Below, one piece after another: positions 13,140 through 24,369 of a DNA stretch of 64,000 nt. The translations under genes were made by a program, and so were the position numbers. This DNA comes from Mytilus edulis (taxonomy: Eukaryota; Mollusca; Bivalvia; Mytilida; Mytilidae): contig NC_092350.1 of assembly GCF_963676685.1 (NCBI RefSeq), positions 3,089,486 through 3,153,485 of the forward strand, in the 5' to 3' direction. Below the pieces are notes generated by a model. The model made no database searches and was not told the origin of the DNA. It saw only the letters and a list, made by a program, of their open reading frames with translations. Numbering within the stretch: position 1 is the stretch's first letter; each line of letters begins with the position of its first letter.

Positions 13140-13870
13140 TTGTATAGTTATACGTGAAACCGATTTAATGTTTATTTTGATGTTCCGCTATAGTTATACG
13201 TGTATACGATTTAATGTTAATTTTGATGTTGCTCTATAGTTATACGTGTACACGATTTTATGTTTATTTTGATGTTGCTCTATAGTGACACGTGTATACG
13301 ATTTTATGTTAATTTTGATGTTGCTCTATAGTTATACGTGTATACGATTTAATGTTAATTTTGATGTTCCGCTATAGTACTAGTTATACGTGTATACGAT
13401 TTAATGTTAATTTTGATGTTGCTGTATAGTTATACGTGTATACGATGTATTGTTTATTTTGATGTTGCTCTATAGTTATAAATGTATACGATGTATTGTT
13501 TATTTTCATGTTGCTGTATAGTTATACGTGTATACGATGTATTGTTTATTTTGATGTTGCTGTATAGTTATACGTGTATACGATGTATTGTTTATTTTGA
13601 TGTTGCTGTATAGTTATATACGTGTATACGATGTATTGTTTATTTTGATGTTGCTGTATAGTTATACGTGTATACGATGTATTGTTTATTTTGATGTTGC
13701 TGTATAGTTATACGTGTATACGATGTATTGTTTATTTTGATGTTGCTGTATAGTAATACGTGTATACGATTTACTGTTTATTTTGATTTTGCTGTTTAGG
13801 TATATGACGATACGATTTTGTAATTATTTTGATGTAGCTCTATATAGTTATATATGTCAAAACGATTTAC
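13140..13870. repeat. 46-bp tandem array, about 16 copies
   Basis: Repeats of 'tagttatacgtgtatacgat' followed by 'tttattttgatgttgctgta'. Copies in the centre are nearly identical and become divergent toward both ends. The array sits exactly where the right duplication unit carries its SH2 exon. Confidence 0.95.
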
Positions 13871-14019
13871 AGAATATCGATGGTGATATCTCATCTACAA
13901 TTACATCGAAGGGCGTATTTTAGGGTTGTTTTTTTTTAGTTATTATAATTGTTTACTCTTATATTACTTCCCGGTTCCTTCCCGTTTAAAATGTTCAAGT
14001 GAAATGTTAATATTTTATT

Positions 14020-14041
14020 TTATATATATATATATATATAC
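14020..14041. repeat. (TA)n microsatellite
   Basis: An uninterrupted TA run in the receptor 5' flank. A shorter run sits at the matching place in the right unit (about 22,883-22,894). Confidence 0.9.
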
Positions 14042-14358
14042 TCTGACAAATTGTATGTTCAATAATATATTTATAGAAATAACTAAATATGTAGACAAAT
14101 GCATTCAGTAATTGTATTGTTTTATCTTAATTAATCAAAGAGTCGTTCAATTTTAAATTTTAGTTGGTAACTGAACAGTTGGCAATTCGACGTTATACCA
14201 ACTATTAATGAAAATGTAAATAATATGCTACATATTGTCATTTCATTTTTAATAATTACACTAGACTGGTTGTATTTAACTTCATGGATCGATTTATCAT
14301 ATTCCTGTCATTGTTATATGGGATTGTCATCCCGATCCTGCGTTGTCTGCCTCTAATT

Positions 14359-15510
14359 ATGGAGGACAATGTCACAACCTATTCTAATGCAGTTTCGGTG
14401 TGGAACTTCAAGTTATCGAAAACCTTGATTCCAAACAACATCGCATTATCATTTTGGGGAATTGTTGGGAATACCACTGTTATAATAGTTTATAGATTTC
14501 GAATGAGGACAAAGTCCGAGGACAGATATTTTATTCCGATACTGGCTGTTTCGGATTTGGCAGGAGCTACAGTTTGTGGTTCGTTCGGAATTGCACTGAA
14601 TATGATGCAGACAGAATTTGACAACACACGTTTATGCAAGGCCTGGTGGTTTTTTGCAGCTTTTACGCAATATATGTCTGTTTTATTGTTACTTATTATC
14701 GCAACACAAAGATATTTTAAAGTATGTAGACCTCAAGGTCATCAAATGAAACAATTCCATAAACGTTTGGCAGTAGTATTGTCTTTTAGTGTCGCCTTTG
14801 TATCCGCAGCACCGATAACCGCGCTGTATGGATCAGTTGATTTCCCGAATTCGGACGAAAGTATAGTAGGTACACGATGTAGCAAGTTAAAGGAAGTTAA
14901 CAAAATGTGGACGCTCCTGTATGGTATTATTATTATATTTATGCTCTTAACGTCTGTGACAGTCATGATTTTTTTCTGCATACGAATTGGGCATAAGGTA
15001 TACGTTCATTTTAAAAACAAGAACAATTCACATTCATCTGGTAAAGAACAAGTAAGTTCAAATATTGACACAGAAATGCAAACTATCACTTCTGTTGTTG
15101 CCAGTGGTGACGGACCTGGGTCGAAGCATAAGGAATCAAATCCAGAAATAGAAAAATATGAACCGGAAGGAATAACGTCTAAAACTAAGTTAAAGGTCAA
15201 ACATTCAACAGGAAGTTCTGATATAAATAAAAGGCTTGTACATAAATTTACAATTATGTTCATGATGATTAAGATAGTATTTCTAATTAGATATATTCCT
15301 AAGGTAATCCTGATAGTAATTGAAGGTCTTAATCCATATTTCTGGCAGAACTTCTCCGACAATGAATGACCCGGAATTCTATTTATTTAAAGAATGTTTA
15401 TCGTAAACTATGTCATCAATCCGTTTATCTATGCTTTTATGGATTTGGATTTCATAAAAGAAACAAGACAATTGTTTACGTTCAATAGTATAGCCTCGTT
15501 TTGGAAGTAG
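14359..15510 (+). pseudogene. Class A GPCR, broken paralogue of the receptor at 23.2 kb
   Basis: The frame aligns end to end with the intact receptor at 23,224-24,369. The preferred start is the ATG at 14,359 (MEDNVTT, with an N-glycosylation sequon), matching MENNAT in the other copy; an in-frame ATG also exists at 14,284. Visible hallmarks are GN in TM1, LAVSD in TM2, an ATQRY motif after TM3 and YIPK in TM6. Defects: nine bases (three residues) missing in TM1; a TGA at 15,367-15,369 just before TM7; a second stop, TAA, at 15,388-15,390. TM6 carries a lysine and an arginine where the paralogue has Thr and Cys. Past both stops the frame still encodes NPFIYAFMDLDF and ends at TAG 15,508-15,510, so pseudogenisation is recent. 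A product ending at the first stop would lack TM7. Confidence 0.9.
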
Positions 15511-15514
15511 GAAA

Positions 15515-16080
15515 TATCATTGTTTACGTACAATAGTATAGTCTCGTGTTTGAAGTAGATAAAACCTTTCGGACTGATCAGCGGAACCTTAGTTTTCTTA
15601 AGTTTCTGATTTTACCTCGAATTTAAAAAAAAATGTAAATTCAATATTATGTCAGTACCGAAACACGGACTACTAGAACGTGTAGAACTAATCATTATGT
15701 GAGAATTCACACGGGCAAATGTTGTCCGCCAGCAGCTATATCGATCCAGGGATAACAAATGAAAATACCATTGTATAAAATATATGGTCTTTTTCTGGAT
15801 TCACATTCGTCAGGAACACTCAAAACTTGGCCAAATATTTGAAAGCCCAGAACGCATTATCAATTGATAACGTGTGGAGCAATATGAACAGAAAGGCCTA
15901 AAATTATACAATAGTTCCGAGATTCAATAAAATATTTCGAGGACAATTTTCTGTTTTTCCTTTTCCCGTTTTAGCCATGTTGTTGTACGGTATAAATTGA
16001 TGCTTGAATTCTATCTGTTAAAGTTGAGTATGATCATATCAAACCCCTTTAGAAATTCCTTGCTACTGGCCTGTTTGCCT
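15515..16080. other. Spacer between duplication units
   Basis: Begins with a tandem repetition of the receptor's last codons ('caatagtatag' recurs at 15,483 and 15,530). The rest shows no gene or array. Confidence 0.4.
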
Positions 16081-17025
16081 TAAGTAACTGTGAGCATTTC
16101 TTTATATAGTATTTTTGTTTGAATGTACTTAATATGTTTATAAATATATGTATACAATATTTTTATTTTCATGTGTTAATAAATATATAAAGTATCATTT
16201 TCCTCATGATAATTAAGAGCGAAGTGTTTTTCCTGTACTTTTTAATTTGTAATTGAACTAAGTTATTCATTCCTAATTTCAAACTAACATCATAATTATG
16301 TCCATCATCCGGTCAGCCTAAGCAAGCAGTTGAAGACAAGTATATCAGGCCTTTTTATAAAAAGACTCATTTTTAGGGAGTTATCTCCCTCTCCAATGAA
16401 AATTTCCGTAAGAAATTAAAATTACAAAATTTGAGGTTTCCTCAAGTTAGATTTTATGGGATTTTTTTCTGTGTATATTTTGGGCTTACTGCTATAGGTT
16501 AGAACTAAAACATGTTCTGTTGTAATTAGTTTGAGGTTCAAGCTTAGTATAACTGGACTAGAGTATTGTATATAATTCTGGTAAATTCCTCCTAATTTGA
16601 TTTCACATCATATCAACTGATTGTACAGTAACACAACTGCACGGCAAGTTCGACATTGTTTTGAGAAGGGATTATGGACGATTTAAGTTTAAAAGTACTG
16701 TAATATACAAAAATGAGAGAGAAGACGTATATTGAAATCATTACAATTGTAAGCAAGTTTCCTTATATTTATGCAAATGCGAAATGAAATCGAAATTACA
16801 AGGAATACACACTGATGTGTTTCAATCATAACAACTAGTTTTTTGTATCAGCAAATACATATGAAGAAATAAATGTTATAAAATATGAACAATCAAGAAT
16901 TAAAAATACTCTGATGCATATTGATTAAACATTGAAAGACTTGGATGTAGTCTTGTCCCTGTTCGTGTAGAGCCTGATAGACCCGGATATTGGCCAGCCG
17001 TGTAGCCTCGATGTCATACTAAAGA

Positions 17026-17745
17026 CTATAAATGACTACAAAACAAAATATTGGAATTTTCATTGTTCTCCGTATGTTGCACATGTTCTGCAGGTGTAAC
17101 TCCCGCAACCGGCGATTTAATTTCTGTTGCACTAAATTGTCTGTTTTGAGCGAGAGTATCCGGTAATTTCATATTTGTCGTAAAAGACGTCCTTCCAAAA
17201 CCAAAAGCTGTTGTAACATCAAATCGCCTTTCGTCACCTGGGGCTGCTATTTCTTTATAAGTTGCCCTTCTTTCTGATTTTGTATCTGAATACGAATTGT
17301 CTGTCCTCGGCGATGAATTGTCTGTCCTTGGCGATGAATTGTCTGTCCTTGGCGATGAATTGAGTGACTGATGAAAATCTTGTAAATCCTCTATTATATC
17401 GTCTAAATTATCTCCTTCGTCAATATGAGGAATGTAGCCATTTTCAGTGAATGTATTTGGTCGTGGATCTCTATGATATATTCCACTTCCAGAAAATGGA
17501 ATATCCCTTTCTGGTGCAGACATGCGCTTTAATGATTTATGAATACCGGAAATCCAGAGACGTCCACTTGATTTTGATATTCGGCTTTTTCCAACTAAAA
17601 CGTCATTTTTATGTTCAATTCCAATAACATTGTTATTGTCTGTAATATCGGATTCGGATTTTGATTTTCGGTCGAGCGGAACATTGCCATTCTGAGCTGT
17701 GATTTTTGTAGTAAACAACTTAACAGTTCTTGCACTGAGATGTGC
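17026..17745 (-). CDS. SH2-domain gene, last coding exon (polar C-terminal tail)
   Basis: The minus-strand exon opens after the acceptor 'ttgcatttcag' and ends at TAG 17,028-17,026, giving about 239 residues. It begins AHLSARTVKLFTTK and continues in phase 0 from the exon at 18,587-18,728. The first residues complete the end of the SH2 fold; the rest is polar and probably disordered. It contains three tandem SSPRTDN heptapeptides (21-base repeat near 17,290-17,355), an acidic segment IDEGDNLDDIIEDLQDF conserved in the dead copy at 12.8 kb, and tyrosines (GIYHRD, NGYIPH) that could be phosphorylated. I see no catalytic domain, so an adaptor role is plausible but inferred. A candidate polyadenylation signal (AATAAA on the minus strand) lies near 16,162-16,167. 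The open frame and the conserved segment support a real exon. Confidence 0.75.
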   Translation of the reverse strand, partial: AHLSARTVKLFTTKITAQNGNVPLDRKSKSESDITDNNNVIGIEHKNDVLVGKSRISKSSGRLWISGIHKSLKRMSAPERDIPFSGSGIYHRDPRPNTFTENGYIPHIDEGDNLDDIIEDLQDFHQSLNSSPRTDNSSPRTDNSSPRTDNSYSDTKSERRATYKEIAAPGDERRFDVTTAFGFGRTSFTTNMKLPDTLAQNRQFSATEIKSPVAGVTPAEHVQHTENNENSNILFCSHL

Positions 17746-17954
17746 CTGAAATGCAAATATATATAGTCTAAAACAACGCCGATTCAATCAAGTTTTTTTT
17801 TTCTAACAACGATATTACTTTTTCGAAGTTGAAAAATGTATTTACAAGTAAAACAATAGCTTGCGTCGAATTATGCGCTGTATGTATCATTTCAATATGT
17901 GACATCACTGTGACTCTCATCGTGAGACATGGTTAATCAATTTAATTGTACTCT

Positions 17955-18075
17955 ACATAAGAAAATTCCTGTACCAAGTCAGGAATATGACAGTTGTTAT
18001 CCATTAGTATGATGTTTTTTGTGCTTATGATGTTGCCATTCGATTAAGAACTTATCGTTTTGAATTTTCCTCGGA
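17955..18075 (-). repeat. Dispersed repeat, family A, within an intron
   Basis: Reverse orientation of 'attcctgacttggtacagg' with the flanking 'aaaattcaaaacgat' block. It lies between the tail exon and the SH2 exon. Confidence 0.65.
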
Positions 18076-18099
18076 GTACAGTATTTTTGTTATTTTACT

Positions 18100-18565
18100 T
18101 TCTAATCGTGAGTCATGGTTTATCATTGTTATTTTATTCTACTCGTTAGTCATGGTTCATCATTGTTATTTTATAATAATCGTTACTCATGTTTTATCAT
18201 TGTTATTTTATTGTAATCGTCAGTCATGGTTCATCATTGTTATTTTATAATAATCGTTACTCATGTTTTATCATTGTTATTTTATTGTAATCGTCAGTCA
18301 TGGTTCATCGTTGTTATTTTAATCTAATCGTTAGTCATGGTTCATCATTGTTATTTTATAATAATCGTTACTCATGTTTTATCATTGTTTTTTTTATAAT
18401 AATCGTTACTCATGTTTTATCATTGTTTTTTTATAATAATCGTTACTCATGTTTTATTATTGTTATTTTATAATAATCGTGAGTCATGTTTTATCATTGT
18501 TATTTTATTCTACTCGTCAGTCATGGTTTATCATTGTTATTTTATAATAATCGTGAGTCGAGGAA
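18100..18565. repeat. 37-bp tandem array, about 12 copies
   Basis: Repeats of 'tcatcattgttattttataa' plus 'taatcgttactcatg' with small variants ('gtcagtcatggt'). It ends about 20 bases from the donor of the SH2 exon, entirely inside the 840-base intron. Confidence 0.93.
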
Positions 18566-18586
18566 ATATTTGTAACGACTATTTAC

Positions 18587-18728
18587 CTGATGTTTGAGTC
18601 TTGTACCATTAAGTTTGTGTCTTTGGTGATATCGGACGATCGAATCTAGGTAAGGATACGGCTGATTATCCATATAATACAAGTTATCCTCATAGTTTAT
18701 CCTGTGATGTTCAACGTAATTCTCTGAT
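18587..18728 (-). CDS. SH2-domain gene, exon with second half of the SH2 domain
   Basis: A 142-base minus-strand exon with acceptor 'gttatattacag' and donor 'cag|gtaaat'. It contributes one base of a split codon, then 47 codons: SENYVEHHRINYED, YYMDNQPYPYLDSIVRYH, KLNGTRLKHQ. This is the typical second half of an SH2 domain: a beta-D strand with the conserved His (VEHHRIN, compare VxHYxI), an aromatic YYM strand, the hydrophobic alpha-B helix (LDSIVRYHQ) and the closing TRLKH segment. Its split codon fits the exon at 31,610-31,726, and its end is in phase with the tail exon at 17.7 kb. SH2 domains bind phosphotyrosine peptides in signalling complexes. The parent subfamily is not clear to me; BLNK/SLP-76-like and other adaptor SH2 domains come closest by eye. 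Confidence 0.8.
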
Positions 18729-18902
18729 CTGTAATATAACAATGCTTTAATAAAATCAGCGTTTTAGTGAAAGGAAAAAAACTGAAGTAAAAAGTTCCCC
18801 TCATATGGTTTTGACCTCAGACAATTTGAGCTGTTTAGTTGGTCCTTAATATCCCCGATGACAAAGTGAAGCGTTTAACAACAGTTAAGATAATTTCAAA
18901 AT

Positions 18903-18931
18903 GCACTTCATACAACACTGGGTCTAACTTA
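18903..18931. repeat. Detached first unit of the 30-bp array
   Basis: Reads 'gcacttcatacaacactggg' then 'tctaactta', one unit of the array that resumes at 20,341 beyond the transposon. Confidence 0.9.
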
Positions 18932-20337
18932 GGCCGTGTTCACACCAAATTCCATGTACAGTAAACTTGTTTACAATTAGTTTAATGAACTGGACATTGG
19001 TTTCACATTAAATTTGTTCACATTTATACACCTTATTTAATTACCTGTACATAAGATTTGTTCACATTTGTAAACTCTATGTCATTTAAAAATGTTTATT
19101 ACGTAGAATCGAATGAAACGTTTTCGGACAACTTTTCTAGCAGCAAGGGAACGACCATTTGACTCTAGATAGGAGGGATGGAAATATTCCGAACCCCAAT
19201 TGGATAAAGAAAACAATTCTGGTTTTACAGATGATAAAAAAATATTCTGAATCAAGAGTTTCCCCACACATTATAGTGTTAAATGTTGAAGAGAAAAAAA
19301 TTGATTACCAGCATCGAAAAAAAAAAAAACCGGAATAAAACGTTTGCGCGGCAAAATTCTGATAATTAAACAAAATGCCCCCCCTCCCTTTTTTTTTAAG
19401 TTAAGTGGTTGCTTCTTTATGAAAGCCATTTTGATGATTTGCAGTAGTTTAAAGATACTAAAGATGTCTCGATTAAGCATTAGAAAACGTAGGCTGCAAC
19501 AGCGTGCTTACAGACGAAGAAGGATATATTAGGGATCACTATATTTCTATCTTTTCTGTTTGTTCAAATGGTATTTCTTCTCCAAGAAGTATTTGGCAAA
19601 GGAAGGGGGTAATGTTGGGTTTTTTTTTTTTTTTTACTTTTTAAGTGTAATTTCACGGATCCGAGATACTAGACAAACAATACATTTACCTCACACTTTT
19701 TAAGTAATGCATTTATGAGTGAATCGTTGTTTGAGTAAAGACCAGTGGCAAATATTTCTGTGTAAGTCAAGTCGATTCGGAAAGACCTTAATTTTCAAAT
19801 GAATTATGTGTTTGGCAATGATACTGATTTGAGTCTTGATAAGGGCTTAATAAAGTTACGTTAAGTTTTATTTCTAAACAAAACAAATAAATATATCAAG
19901 TTGAGACAAATATTTCTGTAAAGAAAAAAGTAAAATCACAAAAATACTGAACTTAGAGGAAGATCAATTGGGAAAGTCCATAATCACATGGCAAAATCAA
20001 ATAACAAAACGCATCAAAAACGAATGGACAAAAACTGTCATATTCCTGACTTGGTACAGGCATAAAGAACTTCATAAATAATTGCTATAAATATCAATTT
20101 TATTAAAAAAAATCGTTTCTTCCTTAAATATGCATGGTGAAACTAATGTTTTAAATGCCTAGTTTTGTGTACACTTAATCTACACAAGGCCTACATCGAG
20201 TATCGACTGCATGTAGACAAAACATGATTTACACTACATGTAAACATTGAGTTTTATCAATGGGAACGTAATTTTGTTTAGTTTACGTGTGAGTTACACT
20301 TACACAACACCGAGTTTAGGTCAATGTGAACACGGCC
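18932..20337. mobile_element. PIF/Harbinger-like DNA transposon, 1.4 kb, TTA target duplication
   Basis: The left end 'ggccgtgttcacacc' and right end 'aatgtgaacacggcc' are inverted repeats. Both are flanked by TTA (18,929-18,931 and 20,338-20,340). A TTA-type 3-base duplication and a GGCC...GTTCACA terminus fit the PIF/Harbinger superfamily. Outside the ends on both sides is the 30-bp tandem repeat, so the element landed inside that array. No transposase is recognisable; a short ORF at 19,344-19,532 ends in an arginine-rich KRRLQQRAYRRRR stretch. A family A repeat (19,925-20,075) and a poly-T tract lie inside. It is a decayed or non-autonomous copy. Confidence 0.85.
19925..20075 (+). repeat. 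Dispersed repeat, family A, nested in the Harbinger-like element
   Basis: Has the same three blocks as the copy at 3,975-4,280, ending in 'cttggtacaggcat'. This gives a nesting order of array, then transposon, then family A. Confidence 0.65.
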
Positions 20338-20340
20338 TTA

Positions 20341-22500
20341 GCCACTTCCTACAACACTGTGTCTAACTCAGACACTTCATACAACACTGGGTCTAACTTA
20401 GACACTTCCTACAACACTGGGTCTAACTTAGGCACTTCATACAACACTGGGTCTAACTTAGACACTTCATACAACACTGGGTCTAACTCAGACACTTCAT
20501 ACAACACTGGGTCTAACTCAGACACTTCATACAACACTGGATCTAACTTAAACACTTCATACAATACTGGGTCTAACTTAGACACTTCATACAACACTGG
20601 GTCTAACTCAGACACTTCATACAACACTGGGTCTAACTCAGACACTTCATACAACACTGGATCTAACTTAAACACTTCATACAACACTGGGTCTAACTTA
20701 GACACTTCATACAACACTGGGTCTAACTTAGACACTTCATACAACACTGGGTCTAACTTAAACACTTCATACAACACTGGGTCTAACTTTGACAGTTCAT
20801 ACATCACTGGGTCTAACTTAGACACTTCACACAACACTTGGTCTAACTTAGACAGTTCATACAACACTGGGTCTAAGACACTTCATACAACACTGGGTCT
20901 AACTTAAACACCTCATACGACACTGGGTCTAACTTAAACACCTCATACAACACTGGGTCTAAGACACTTCATACAACACTGGGTCTAACTAAGACACTTC
21001 ATACAACACTGGGTCTAACTTAGACACTCCATACAACACTGGGTCTAACTTAGACAGTTCATACAACACTGGGTCTAACCTAGACACTTCATACAACACT
21101 GGGTCTAACTTAAACACTTCATACAACACTGGGTCTAACTTAAACACTTCATACAACACGGTCTAACTTAGACACTTCATACAATACTGGGTCTAACTTA
21201 GACACTTCATACAACACTGGGTCTAACTTAACCACTTCATACAACACTGGGTCTAACTTAGACACTCCATACAACACTGGGTCTAACTTAGACAGTTCAT
21301 ACAACACTGGGTCTAACTTAAACACCTCATACAACACTGGGTCTAAGACACTTCATACAACACTGGGTCTAACTAAGACACTTCATACAACACTGGGTCT
21401 AACTTAGACACTTCATACAACACTGGGTCTAACTTAAACACATCATACAACACTGGGTCTAAGACACTTCATACCACACTGGGTCTAACTAAGACACTTC
21501 ATACAACACTGGGTCTAACTTAGGCACTTCATACAACACTGGGTCTAACTTAGACACTTCATACAACACTGGGTCTAACTCAGACACTTCATACAACACT
21601 GGGTCTAACTTAGACACTTCATACAACACTGGGTCTAACTTAAACACTTCATACAACACTGGGTCTAACTTTGACAGTTCATACATCACTGGGTCTAACT
21701 TAGACACTTCACACAACACTTGGTCTAACTTAGACAGTTCATACAACACTGGGTCTAAGACACTTCATACAACACTGGGTCTAACTTAAACACCTCATAC
21801 GACACTGGGTCTAACTTAAACACCTCATACAACACTGGGTCTAAGACACTTCATACAACACTGGGTCTAACTAAGACACTTCATACAACACTGGGTCTAA
21901 CTTAGACACTCCATACAACACTGGGTCTAACTTAGACAGTTCATACAACACTGGGTCTAACCTAGACACTTCATACAACACTGGGTCTAACTTAAACACT
22001 TCATACAACACTGGGTCTAACTTAAACACTTCATACAACACGGTCTAACTTAGACACTTCATACAACACTGGGTCTAACTTAGACACTTCATACAACACT
22101 GGGTCTAACTTAACCACTTCATACAACACTGGGTCTAACTTAGACACTCCATACAACACTGGGTCTAACTTAGACAGTTCATACAACACTGGGTCTAACT
22201 TAAACACCTCATACAACACTGGGTCTAAGACACTTCATACAACACTGGGTCTAACTAAGACACTTCATACAACACTGGGTCTAACTTAGACACTTCATAC
22301 AACACTGGGTCTAACTTAAACACATCATACAACACTGGGTCTAAGACACTTCATACCACACTGGGTCTAACTAAGACACTTCATACAACACTGGGTCTAA
22401 CTTAGACACTTCATACAACACTGGGTCTAACTTAGACACTCCATACAACACTGGGTCTAACTTAGACAGTTCATACAACACTAGGTCTAACTTAGACAGT
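20341..22500. repeat. 30-bp tandem array with an 882-bp higher-order duplication
   Basis: The unit is 'cttcatacaacactgggtct' plus 'aacttagaca' (30 bases), with shortened variants lacking 2 or 4 bases ('ctaactaagac', 'tctaagacac'). The block around 20,780-21,480 recurs 882 bases later at 21,662-22,362, with the same odd units in the same order (for example 'cacacaacacttggtct' and 'catacatcactggg'). Because 30 is a multiple of three, long open frames appear on both strands (193 and 152 codons). They break wherever a shortened unit occurs and have no start context or splice signals, so I do not call them genes. Confidence 0.95.
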
Positions 22501-23009
22501 TTTAGTAGTTTTAGTAGTTCCCTATTATAGTTTTAAAGCTATCCAACGTTTCATATGTTTTTCTTTCAAAACTTTTGGTCAGATGCGAAATTGACGAGAC
22601 TTATTCCAAAAACATATCATACGTTATTATATATCATAACGAATTCACACGATTTCAACATTTATAATCATTCTGATATTTGTTTCGAGTCACAAGGGAT
22701 ATGGACCTCTATAAATAAGTTCAAATTGTTGATATTATTGTACGTTTTTTTTATATTCCTGTATACTTAAATATTTCTATATACAATCTAATGTTCATTT
22801 AAGTTAAATGTAAATTATCACATAACTTCCTGGTTCCGAATCCATTCAAAATTACTCATGTGAAATATTGATATTTACTTTTTTATATATATATTCAGTC
22901 AACTTTTATATTTTAGATGTAAATATTAGTAGTAATGACCACATCTGTACACAAAGCTATTTTGGTATAGTGTTGTTGGTTTTTTTCTTTATTAACATTT
23001 AAATTTCAA

Positions 23010-23160
23010 ATTTTAGTTCGTGAAACAGTTGGCCATTGAACATTTTTGTCAAATACTAATTAAAATATAAATGAGATACTTGAGGTTTTTCTTTAAGTGT
23101 TAAAAATCACACTTGACGGGTTGTATTTAACTTGATGGATCGCTTTAAAATATTTCTCTT
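23010..23160 (+). promoter_or_regulatory. Conserved 5' flank of the duplicated receptors
   Basis: This flank is still alignable with 14,150-14,290: 'aaattttagtt', 'gaacagttgg' against 'gaaacagttgg', 'ggttgtatttaactt', then 'atggatcg'. The last ATG is followed here by a stop after a few codons, so in this copy it is 5' leader. No certain TATA box is seen. Confidence 0.4.
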
Positions 23161-23223
23161 GCGGAACTAAATTCATTGTTAGCTCTAAATGTCATCCCGA
23201 TTCTGTGTTTTCAGCCTCTAATT

Positions 23224-24369
23224 ATGGAGAACAATGCAACATATTCTAACGCAGTTTCGGTGTGGAACTCGAAGTTATCGAAAATCTTGATTCCAAACAA
23301 TATCATATTATCCCTTTATATATTTTTTGGAATTATTGGGAACACCACTGTAATAATAGTTTACCGATTCCGAATGAGGAAAAAGTCCGAAGACAGATAT
23401 TTTATTCCAATATTGGCTGTTTCGGATTTAGCGGGAGCTACAGTTTGTGGTTCGTTCGGAATTGCGCTAAATATGATGCAGACAGAATTTTACAACAAAC
23501 ATTTATGCAAGGCTTGGTGGTTTTTTGCAGCTTTTACGACATATATGTCTATTCTATTGTTACTGATTATCGCAACACAAAGGTATCTTAAAGTATGTAG
23601 ACCTCAAGGACATCAAATGAAACAATTCCATAAACGTTTAGCGGTAGGATTGTCTGTATGTCTCGCCTGTGTACTAGCAGTACCGACAACCGCCTTGTAT
23701 GGATCAGTTGATTTTCCGAATGCGGACGGAAGTGTTGTAGGTGCGCGCTGTAGCAAGTTAAAGGAAGTTAACAAAACGTTGACGCTACTGTATGGCGTAA
23801 TTATTATTGTTATTCTCTTGACTTCAATGACAGTCATGATTTTTTTCTACAGTAGAATTGGGCATAAGGTATACGTTCATTTCAAGTACAAGAAACGTTC
23901 ACATTCATCTGGTAAAGAACTAACAAGTTCAAATATTGAAGAAATGCACACTGTCTCGTCTGTTATTGTCAGTGACGAACATGTAACAGAACACAAGGAA
24001 TCAGAAAGAGAAAAACATGAACCGGAAGTAATTACAACTAAAACTAAGTCAAAGGTCAAACATTCAACAGGAAGTGCTGATATAAATAAGAGGCTTGTAC
24101 ATAAATTTACAATTATGTTTATGATGATTACGATAGTATTTCTAATTTGCTATATTCCTAAAGTAATTTTGATAGTGATAGAAGGTCTAAATCCATATTT
24201 CTGGCAGAACTTCTCCGACAATGAACTACCCGGAATTCTATTTATTTATAGAATGTATATAGTAAACAACGTCATCAATCCGTTTATTTATGCTTTTATG
24301 GATATCGATTTCCGGAAAGAGACCAAAAAATTGTTCAGTTTCAATACTTTAACCTCGTGTCTAAAATAA
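23224..24369 (+). CDS. Rhodopsin-like (class A) GPCR, intact orphan receptor
   Basis: A single-exon receptor of 381 residues from the ATG at 23,224; the frame is open from an ATG at 23,176. I prefer 23,224 because MENNAT aligns with MEDNVT of the paralogue at 14,359 and keeps a sequon in a short extracellular N-terminus. Numbering from the 23,176 ATG: TM1 about 38-64 (GN at 55-56), TM2 76-100 with LAVSD (Asp84), Cys111 and Cys192 for the usual disulfide, TM3 112-135 followed by QRY 135-137 in place of DRY, TM4 155-175, TM5 202-225, a long Ser/Thr and charged loop 226-308, TM6 310-335 with CYIP 325-328, and TM7 351-373 with NPFIY 368-372. The ligand cannot be told; it resembles orphan receptors expanded in molluscs. 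It lies on the opposite strand inside the proposed intron of the SH2 gene. Confidence 0.9.
   Translation: MENNATYSNAVSVWNSKLSKILIPNNIILSLYIFFGIIGNTTVIIVYRFRMRKKSEDRYFIPILAVSDLAGATVCGSFGIALNMMQTEFYNKHLCKAWWFFAAFTTYMSILLLLIIATQRYLKVCRPQGHQMKQFHKRLAVGLSVCLACVLAVPTTALYGSVDFPNADGSVVGARCSKLKEVNKTLTLLYGVIIIVILLTSMTVMIFFYSRIGHKVYVHFKYKKRSHSSGKELTSSNIEEMHTVSSVIVSDEHVTEHKESEREKHEPEVITTKTKSKVKHSTGSADINKRLVHKFTIMFMMITIVFLICYIPKVILIVIEGLNPYFWQNFSDNELPGILFIYRMYIVNNVINPFIYAFMDIDFRKETKKLFSFNTLTSCLK

Larger units (their letters stand above)
12125..15600. other. Left unit of a segmental duplication
   Basis: From 'gtgagcatttatttatatag' at about 12,125 the sequence parallels 16,089 onward. The match covers the degraded SH2-gene tail exon (12.7-13.1 against 17.0-17.5 kb), the receptor 5' flank (13.93-14.28 against 22.8-23.16 kb) and the receptor itself. 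The middle parts differ: a 46-bp array here, and SH2 exon plus arrays plus transposon in the right unit. Both genes in this unit are broken. Confidence 0.85.

Noticed and set aside
14742..15362. Minus-strand ORFs within the receptor regions
   Set aside because: Antisense shadows of the GPCR coding frame; the same shadows occur in the 23-kb paralogue.
20326..22219. Long open frames with decapeptide repeats on both strands
   Set aside because: They follow from a 30-base unit; they break at shortened units and have no start, splice or promoter context.
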